In this document: positions 6,029 through 10,890 of the stretch, piece by piece
Position numbering within the stretch: position 1 is the stretch's first letter
Layout of the letters: every line of letters starts with the position of its first letter
Assembly (NCBI GenBank): GCA_034668825.1
Contig: JAXDOR010000023.1
Span: 1 to 10,890 of the forward strand
Reading direction: 5' to 3'
From: CANKHA01 sp034668825
GTDB taxonomy: Bacteria > Pseudomonadota > Alphaproteobacteria > Rhizobiales > Xanthobacteraceae
Length of the DNA: 10,890 nt
The notes under the pieces: generated by a model
What the model saw: the letters and a program-made list of their open reading frames with translations, nothing else
The model's database searches: none
What the model was told of the DNA's origin: nothing
Translations under genes and position numbers: made by a program

Positions 6029-6045
6029 GGCCGGGGTCTAATCCA

Positions 6046-6057
6046 ACCGCGCGCGGT
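6046..6057. promoter_or_regulatory. Perfect 12-bp palindrome, possible operator
   Basis: ACCGCGCGCGGT is self-complementary and extends to 18 bases with one mismatched pair (CC-x-core-x-GG, 6043-6060). It lies about 140 bases upstream of the first gene of the efflux operon, where TetR- or MarR-type sites controlling pumps are often found. GC-rich palindromes arise more easily in GC-rich DNA, so this is tentative. Confidence 0.35.
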
Positions 6058-6193
6058 CGGTCGAAGAATAAACTCGTATTTAATTGTGTAAACGCGAGGG
6101 GCCGAGCACTTTCAACATGGAAGCCGTCCGAAGGGCTTAGAACGGCTGCAGCAGACACCACAATCTTACGGCCAGATTCGACGGAGCAACTCC

Positions 6194-6973
6194 ATGCGCG
6201 CCTTTTTGCCAGTGAGATTATCGCTGATCGCCGTGGTCCTCCCGGCGCTGGTCGTCTGCAATGCCGCGACGGCGCAAGTCAGCGGAATGGCCGCCCCGAC
6301 ACCGAGCCTTGGTGCGACCTCACCGCTTGGTATGGGAACAGGTTCGGCGGTTTCGCCGACCGGTATCCCGCTCGGCTCCACCGAAATCGCATCTCCCGGT
6401 GTCAGCCCGGCTCCCGGCGACGCAACGGGCACGATCGCAATGCCGAGCAGCAGCACGACATGCTCGACCATTGGGACCGCGCCATCGTCAATGTTCGGAT
6501 CCACCGCGAGTTTCGACGGCGGTGGAATGGCAATGGGGACCGCAGCGCCCGCGACGGCGGCGGGAATGACGACCTCGCCGGGGCTGTCAACGTCATCGGC
6601 AATTTCAGCGACATCGGGAATGTCGACCACCTCAGGAATGCTGCAGACCTCGGGCCTGTCCGGAATGTGCGGCTCCGGCTCCAGCAGCATTGCTGCGTCT
6701 TCGACGCCGACATCGACGTCGCCAACAACGCCGGGCGGCGCCGCTCGAACCGGAATTCCGTTGGGATCCACCGAGATCGGAAACCTCGGGGTCAGCTCCG
6801 TCGCCGCGGTACCGACATTGAGCGTATCGCCCAGCGTGGGTTTCGTGGGACCGACCGCGGTCGTGCCCACCATGCCCACGGTTACGCCTCCGGCCGCTGC
6901 TTCACCTGCAACGACAAGCACTTTCGTATGCCCAAACACCGGGCTCCCATCGGGCGCTTCCGGCGGTTGCTGA
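6194..6973 (+). CDS. Secreted Ser/Thr/Ala/Gly/Pro-rich low-complexity protein
   Basis: A 259-residue protein with no recognised domain. GGAG at 6183-6186, seven bases upstream, supports the start. Residues 1-28 form a signal peptide (cleavage probably after ATA or TAQ); LVVC at 19-22 is only a poor lipobox, so a lipoprotein is unlikely. The mature chain is almost entirely Ser, Thr, Ala, Gly, Pro and Met. The element TGIPLGSTEI occurs twice, at about 56-65 and 186-195, each followed by GVS a few residues later; the DNA of the two copies differs at many third positions. Four Cys in the mature part could form disulfides. It is 30 bases upstream of the adaptor gene on the same strand, so it is probably co-transcribed with the efflux pump. 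Its role is unknown. Confidence 0.75.
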   Translation: MRAFLPVRLSLIAVVLPALVVCNAATAQVSGMAAPTPSLGATSPLGMGTGSAVSPTGIPLGSTEIASPGVSPAPGDATGTIAMPSSSTTCSTIGTAPSSMFGSTASFDGGGMAMGTAAPATAAGMTTSPGLSTSSAISATSGMSTTSGMLQTSGLSGMCGSGSSSIAASSTPTSTSPTTPGGAARTGIPLGSTEIGNLGVSSVAAVPTLSVSPSVGFVGPTAVVPTMPTVTPPAAASPATTSTFVCPNTGLPSGASGGC

Positions 6974-7003
6974 AATTAAATCTATAGGGGAGCCGGACCA
7001 ATC

Positions 7004-8185
7004 ATGAAAAAGAAGAGCGTCATTGCGGTCCTGCTGACCGCCCTCGTTGCAGCCGGCGGGCTTCTGTACTTCATGCATGCTCAAGCCTTGCAGAAGGCCG
7101 CTGCCGCGCCCGCTCCACCGCCCCCGGTATCGGTCGTCGCAGGTGTGGTCGCCCAGCATGACGTGCCGATTTATCTGAGCGGTGTCGGCACGGTGATCGC
7201 TTATAACACCGACGTCGTGCGCGCCCAGATCCAGGGGCAGATCATGAGCATTAACTTCACCGAAGGCCAGACCGTACATGCCGGCGACCTGCTCGCGCAG
7301 ATCGATCCGCGGCCCTATCAGGCCTTGATCGATCAATACACAGGCAACCTGGAACGCGACCAGGCCCAGCTCATCAATGCCCAGGCAAATCTCACGCGCT
7401 ACACCACGTTAAGCGAGAAGGGCTGGGCCACGCCGCAATTGCTCGAGACCCAGAAGGCGCAAGTGGGTCAATTGCAGGCGGCCATCAAGGCCGATCAGGC
7501 ACTGATCGACGCCGCCAAGGTGCAGCTCAGCTTCACCCGACTGACCTCGCCGATCGATGGCGTGGCCGGGATTCGTCAGATCGACGTCGGTAATATCATC
7601 AGCCCGTCGAGCACCAACGGCCTCGTCGTGGTCACCCAGATCGATCCGATCTCGCTGATCTTCACTCTCCCGGAGACGGTTCTGCCGCAAATCCAGCAGC
7701 AACAGCAAAACACCAAGGCCCCGCTCGCGGTTCTCGCCTACAGCCAGGACGATACGACCCTGCTGGATCAAGGCGTGCTCGGTCTTGTCAACAACGAGAT
7801 CCTGCAGACCACGGGCTCGATCCAGCTCAAGGCGAATTTTGCCAACAAGTCGCGCCGGCTTTGGCCCGGCCAGCTCGTCAACGCGCGGCTGCTGGTCGAT
7901 ACCAGGCGTAACGGCCTGACCGTCGCCGCATCGGCCGTGCAGCAGGGTCCGAGCGGCGCCTACGCCTACGTCATCAAGCCCGACAACACCGTCGAGGACC
8001 GGCCGGTCAAGGTCGCGCAGGTCAGCGGCGGCCAAGCCCTCGTTGATTCCGGGCTCAAAGCCAATGAGCAGGTCGTGGTCGACGGGCAATACAAGCTGCA
8101 ACCCGGCACGCGTGTCACGATGCTGCACGGCCAGGCCGCGCAGGAAGCCATCGCACAAAGCGCACTGCAGGCACCCATCCCATGA
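7004..8185 (+). CDS. RND efflux periplasmic adaptor subunit, MdtA type
   Basis: This is the membrane-fusion protein linking an inner-membrane RND pump to an outer-membrane channel. The 393-residue product has an N-terminal membrane anchor or signal (residues 5-26, no lipobox Cys) and a Pro-rich linker (36-42). The lipoyl half VVRAQIQGQIMSINFTEGQTV follows (71-91) with GDLLAQIDPRPY (94-105). An alpha-helical hairpin spans about 106-172, then the second lipoyl half FTRLTSPIDGVAGIR (177-191). The beta-barrel and membrane-proximal domains make up the rest, including RLWPGQLVNARL and a Gln-rich stretch near 230-238. GGGGAG at 6987-6992 lies upstream at a rather long spacing of 11. The last codons overlap the permease start (ATGA), so the two are almost certainly translationally coupled. 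Confidence 0.93.
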   Translation: MKKKSVIAVLLTALVAAGGLLYFMHAQALQKAAAAPAPPPPVSVVAGVVAQHDVPIYLSGVGTVIAYNTDVVRAQIQGQIMSINFTEGQTVHAGDLLAQIDPRPYQALIDQYTGNLERDQAQLINAQANLTRYTTLSEKGWATPQLLETQKAQVGQLQAAIKADQALIDAAKVQLSFTRLTSPIDGVAGIRQIDVGNIISPSSTNGLVVVTQIDPISLIFTLPETVLPQIQQQQQNTKAPLAVLAYSQDDTTLLDQGVLGLVNNEILQTTGSIQLKANFANKSRRLWPGQLVNARLLVDTRRNGLTVAASAVQQGPSGAYAYVIKPDNTVEDRPVKVAQVSGGQALVDSGLKANEQVVVDGQYKLQPGTRVTMLHGQAAQEAIAQSALQAPIP

Positions 8186-10890
8186 ACATATCCGCGCCGT
8201 TCATCCACCGGCCGATCGCGACCGCCCTGCTGATGGTCGGACTGTTGGTCGGCGGCTTGGTCAGCTATCCGCTGTTGCCGGTGGCGGCCCTGCCGAACGT
8301 CAATTACCCGACCCTGCAAATCACGGCCCAGCTTCCGGGCGCCGATCCGCAGACCATGGCGTCTTCGGTGGCGACGCCGCTAGAATTGCAGTTCGGCGAG
8401 ATCCCGGGGCTCGCCCAGATGACGTCGGCGAGCGCACTCGGCTACACCCAGATCACCCTGCAGTTCGATTTGAACCGTCAGATCGACGGAACGGTCAGCG
8501 ACACATTGTCGGCGATCAATGCCGCAACCCCTTATCTGCCGGTGGGCATGCCGTATCCGCCGACAATCAGGAAGGTCAATCCGGCCGACACACCGATCCT
8601 GGTGCTCGGCCTGACCTCGGACACACTGCCGCTGACCACCGTCGATGCCTATGCAGAAAACATTTTGCTGCAAAAGATATCGCAGATATCCGGCGTCGGT
8701 CTCGTGGGTATTGGCGGACAGCAGAAGCCCGCCGTTCGCGTACAGCTCGATCCGCAGGCTCTGGCAGCGCGCGGCATCAATCTCGAGGACGTGCGGACGG
8801 CGCTCGGCCAGGCCAATGTCGATCTGGCGAAAGGCACCCTCAACAGCCCGCGCCAGACCTACACGCTGAACACCAACGATCAACTGCTGACGGCCGACGA
8901 CTACGCCAATCTGGTGATCGCCTATCGCAACGGAGCGCCGGTCCGCATACGCGACGTCGGCCGCGCCGTAAGTGCGCCGGAGAACGATTTGATTGCCGGC
9001 TGGTACAACCAGAAACGGGCGGTGCTGCTGGCGATCCAGCGCCAGCCCGGCGCCAACGTCATCAACACGGTGAACCGGATCAAGGCGATGATGCCGGTGC
9101 TTCAGGCCTCGATCCCGCCCGCGGTCAAGGTCAACATCATCTCGGATCGCACCGAGACCATCCGGGCTTCGGTCAGCGACGTGCAGTTCACGCTGATGCT
9201 GACGGTTGCGCTGGTGGTGATGGTGATTTTCATATTCCTGCGCAATTTCTGGGCCACCGTCATTCCGGCCATTACCGTGCCGCTGTCGCTGATCGGCACC
9301 TTCGCCGTACTTTACGAGCTCGGCTACAGTCTCGACAACCTCTCGCTGATGGCCTTGTCGATCGCGGTCGGCTTTGTGGTCGACGATGCCGTGGTCGTGA
9401 TCGAGAACATCGTGCGGCACATGGAGGGAGGCGCCTCGCCGTTCGAAGCGTCGCTGAAGGGTGCCGGCGAGATCGGCTTCACCATCGTGTCGATCACGCT
9501 GTCGCTGATCGCAGTGTTCATTCCGCTGTTCCTGATGGGCGGTTATGTCGGTCTATTGTTCCGCGAGTTTGCGATCACCGTCAGCGTGGCGCTGGTGCTG
9601 TCGCTGCTGATATCGCTGACGCTCACGCCGATGATGTGCGCATACCTTCTCAAGCCGGAGAGCAGGGAGCACGGATGGCTTTACCGGCTTTCGGAACGCG
9701 GCTTCGATGGCCTGCTTAACCTCTATGAGGCCGGCCTCAGAATCGTGCTGCGGCACCGCTTCATCACGCTGATGACAATGCTCGGCACTATTGCGCTGAC
9801 TGGATATCTCTACGTGCAAATCCCCAAGGGTTTCTTTCCCGAGCAGGACACCGGATTGATCATCGGCCTGTCGGAGGCTGCGCAGGATATCTCCTTTCAA
9901 GGCATGGCCGAGCGCCAGCAAGCCTTGCTCGATGCCCTAATGCGGGACCCTGCGGTTGCCACGGTAGGTGCTGCGGTCGGCGCCGGGGGCGGTAACACCA
10001 CGGTCAATAACGGCCGCGTTTACATCGCGCTGAAACCGAAGAATCAGCGCGGCAGCATGGACCAGGTGCTGGCGCGGCTGCGGACCAACCTCGCCAAACT
10101 GCAGGGGATCACGCTCTATATGCAGGCCGCGCAGGACATCACTATCGGTGGCCGCGTGTCCAAGACGCTCTATCAGTACACACTGAACGACGCCGATCCC
10201 GGCGAACTCAATCATTGGGCGGCACTGTTCCTCGACAGGATCAAGGCCGTCCCGGGCATCACCGACGTCGCCACCGACCAGCTCAATGCGGGGCCGCTGC
10301 TCGACATCACCATCAAGCGCGAAGTCGCCTCCAGCTACGGTATCCTGCCCTACACCATCGACAATACGCTTGACGACGCGTTCGGCCAGCGCATCGTCTC
10401 GACCATGTACACGACGCTGAACCAGTACCATGTCGTGCTGGAGGTCGACCCCAAGTTCCAGTATGGGCCGGAAGCGCTCAACGGCATCTACGTCAAATCG
10501 TCGAGCGGGCAACAAGTGCCGCTATCCACGCTCGTCGATTCGGTGGTGAAAGTCGCGCCGCTGGTGGTCAACCATCAGGGCCAGTTCCCGTCGGTGACGA
10601 TCTCGTTCAACCTGCTGCCGGGCACCGCGATCGGCCAGGCCGTGAGCGCCATCCAGAAAATCGAAAAAGACCTCGGCAAGCCACTCTCGCTTCAGACCAG
10701 CTTTCAGGGCAACGCCCAGGCATTCGGAGAGTCGCTGTCGAGCACGCCGATACTCATCGCGGCAGCGCTGTTCGTCATCTACCTCATCCTCGGCGTGCTG
10801 TACGAGAGCCTGATCCATCCGATCACGATCATCTCGACCCTGCCGTCGGCCGGCCTCGGCGCGCTGCTGCTGTTGATGGCGGTGCACTAC
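8182..10890 (+). CDS. RND multidrug efflux permease, MdtB/MdtC type (3' end missing)
   Basis: The proton-driven inner-membrane pump of the tripartite system. The frame from ATG 8182 is open for 903 codons to the window edge; family members are about 1030-1050 residues, so roughly 130 are missing. Seen in order: TM1 (about 11-30, RPIATALLMVGLLVG); first porter domain with QLPGADPQTMASSVATPLE; TM2 from about 334; the TM4 motif GFVVDDAVVVIEN with Asp401-Asp402, equivalent to the proton-relay Asp407-Asp408 of AcrB; the TM7/loop motif IPKGFFPEQDTG (547-558); second porter domain; and a TM8-9 block YLILGVLYESLIHPITIIS. YESLIHP and SFNLLPGTAIG resemble MdtB/MdtC more than AcrB. The relay Lys of TM10 lies beyond the window. 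The start overlaps the adaptor stop as ATGA. Substrates cannot be read from sequence; a second permease may follow. Confidence 0.93.
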   Translation, partial: MNISAPFIHRPIATALLMVGLLVGGLVSYPLLPVAALPNVNYPTLQITAQLPGADPQTMASSVATPLELQFGEIPGLAQMTSASALGYTQITLQFDLNRQIDGTVSDTLSAINAATPYLPVGMPYPPTIRKVNPADTPILVLGLTSDTLPLTTVDAYAENILLQKISQISGVGLVGIGGQQKPAVRVQLDPQALAARGINLEDVRTALGQANVDLAKGTLNSPRQTYTLNTNDQLLTADDYANLVIAYRNGAPVRIRDVGRAVSAPENDLIAGWYNQKRAVLLAIQRQPGANVINTVNRIKAMMPVLQASIPPAVKVNIISDRTETIRASVSDVQFTLMLTVALVVMVIFIFLRNFWATVIPAITVPLSLIGTFAVLYELGYSLDNLSLMALSIAVGFVVDDAVVVIENIVRHMEGGASPFEASLKGAGEIGFTIVSITLSLIAVFIPLFLMGGYVGLLFREFAITVSVALVLSLLISLTLTPMMCAYLLKPESREHGWLYRLSERGFDGLLNLYEAGLRIVLRHRFITLMTMLGTIALTGYLYVQIPKGFFPEQDTGLIIGLSEAAQDISFQGMAERQQALLDALMRDPAVATVGAAVGAGGGNTTVNNGRVYIALKPKNQRGSMDQVLARLRTNLAKLQGITLYMQAAQDITIGGRVSKTLYQYTLNDADPGELNHWAALFLDRIKAVPGITDVATDQLNAGPLLDITIKREVASSYGILPYTIDNTLDDAFGQRIVSTMYTTLNQYHVVLEVDPKFQYGPEALNGIYVKSSSGQQVPLSTLVDSVVKVAPLVVNHQGQFPSVTISFNLLPGTAIGQAVSAIQKIEKDLGKPLSLQTSFQGNAQAFGESLSSTPILIAAALFVIYLILGVLYESLIHPITIISTLPSAGLGALLLLMAVHY

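Larger units (their letters stand above)
5883..6193. other. Divergent intergenic region with operator-like palindromes
   Basis: This 311-base stretch must hold promoters for the minus-strand oxidoreductase and the plus-strand efflux operon. Visible elements are the oxidoreductase ribosome site (GGAG at 5889-5892 on minus), an AT-rich patch at 5991-6014, inverted repeats at 6010-6028 and 6046-6057, an AT island at 6075-6086, a small inverted repeat AGCCGT/ACGGCT at 6122-6147, and the ribosome site for the 6194 gene (GGAG at 6183-6186). No convincing sigma-70, RpoH or sigma-54 promoter pair was found. Confidence 0.5.

Noticed and set aside
5202..6041. 279-codon plus-strand frame crossing into the intergenic region
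   Set aside because: Mostly antisense to the oxidoreductase N-terminal half, with no motif or ribosome site.
8380..9420. 346-codon minus-strand frame antisense to the permease
   Set aside because: Low-complexity His/Asp/Arg-rich translation with no ribosome site or motif; a shadow of the permease gene.
8043..9719. Long plus-strand reading frame of 558 codons
   Set aside because: It is Arg/Gly/His-rich with no family motifs and lies out of frame over the RND permease, whose frame (from 8182) has clear RND motifs.

Overview
The window looks like chromosomal DNA of a GC-rich alphaproteobacterium. Bradyrhizobium, Rhodopseudomonas or another Nitrobacteraceae (Bradyrhizobiaceae) genus is my best guess. 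This rests on codon use rich in third-position G/C, an alphaproteobacterial-looking RpoH, and several short secreted Gly/His-rich or low-complexity proteins of a kind common in that group. No mobile element, CRISPR array, tRNA or rRNA was seen. The genus is inference; no database search was possible.

Layout. Positions 1-134 (minus) hold the 5' part of a small secreted protein with MHGSG repeats. It overlaps the 3' end of fdhD (116-1003, minus), the sulfurtransferase that activates formate dehydrogenase-type molybdoenzymes. A 547-base stretch without a protein gene (1004-1550) contains a strong intrinsic terminator that ends a probable small structured RNA. A small Gly/His/Met-rich secreted protein (1551-1871) follows, then the heat-shock sigma factor gene rpoH (2152-3084) and a 69-residue exported protein (3178-3387), all on plus. 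Convergent to these, on minus, is a large FdhF/YdeP-family molybdopterin oxidoreductase (3528-5882).

A divergent intergenic region with two operator-like inverted repeats (about 5883-6193) separates the oxidoreductase from a plus-strand operon. This operon encodes a secreted Ser/Thr/Ala/Gly/Pro-rich protein (6194-6973), an MdtA-type periplasmic adaptor (7004-8185) and an MdtB/MdtC-type RND efflux permease. The permease starts at 8182 inside the adaptor's stop codon (ATGA overlap) and runs off the window end.

Two functional themes stand out. FdhD and the FdhF/YdeP enzyme are a plausible maturation factor and client pair, on the same strand but separated by a plus-strand block carrying rpoH. 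The adaptor and permease form a tripartite multidrug-type efflux pump; an outer-membrane channel and any second permease would lie outside the window. Nothing here is clearly a new biological system. The best candidates for something undescribed are the small RNA before position 1355, the two His/Met-Gly secreted proteins flanking fdhD, and the low-complexity secreted protein leading the efflux operon.
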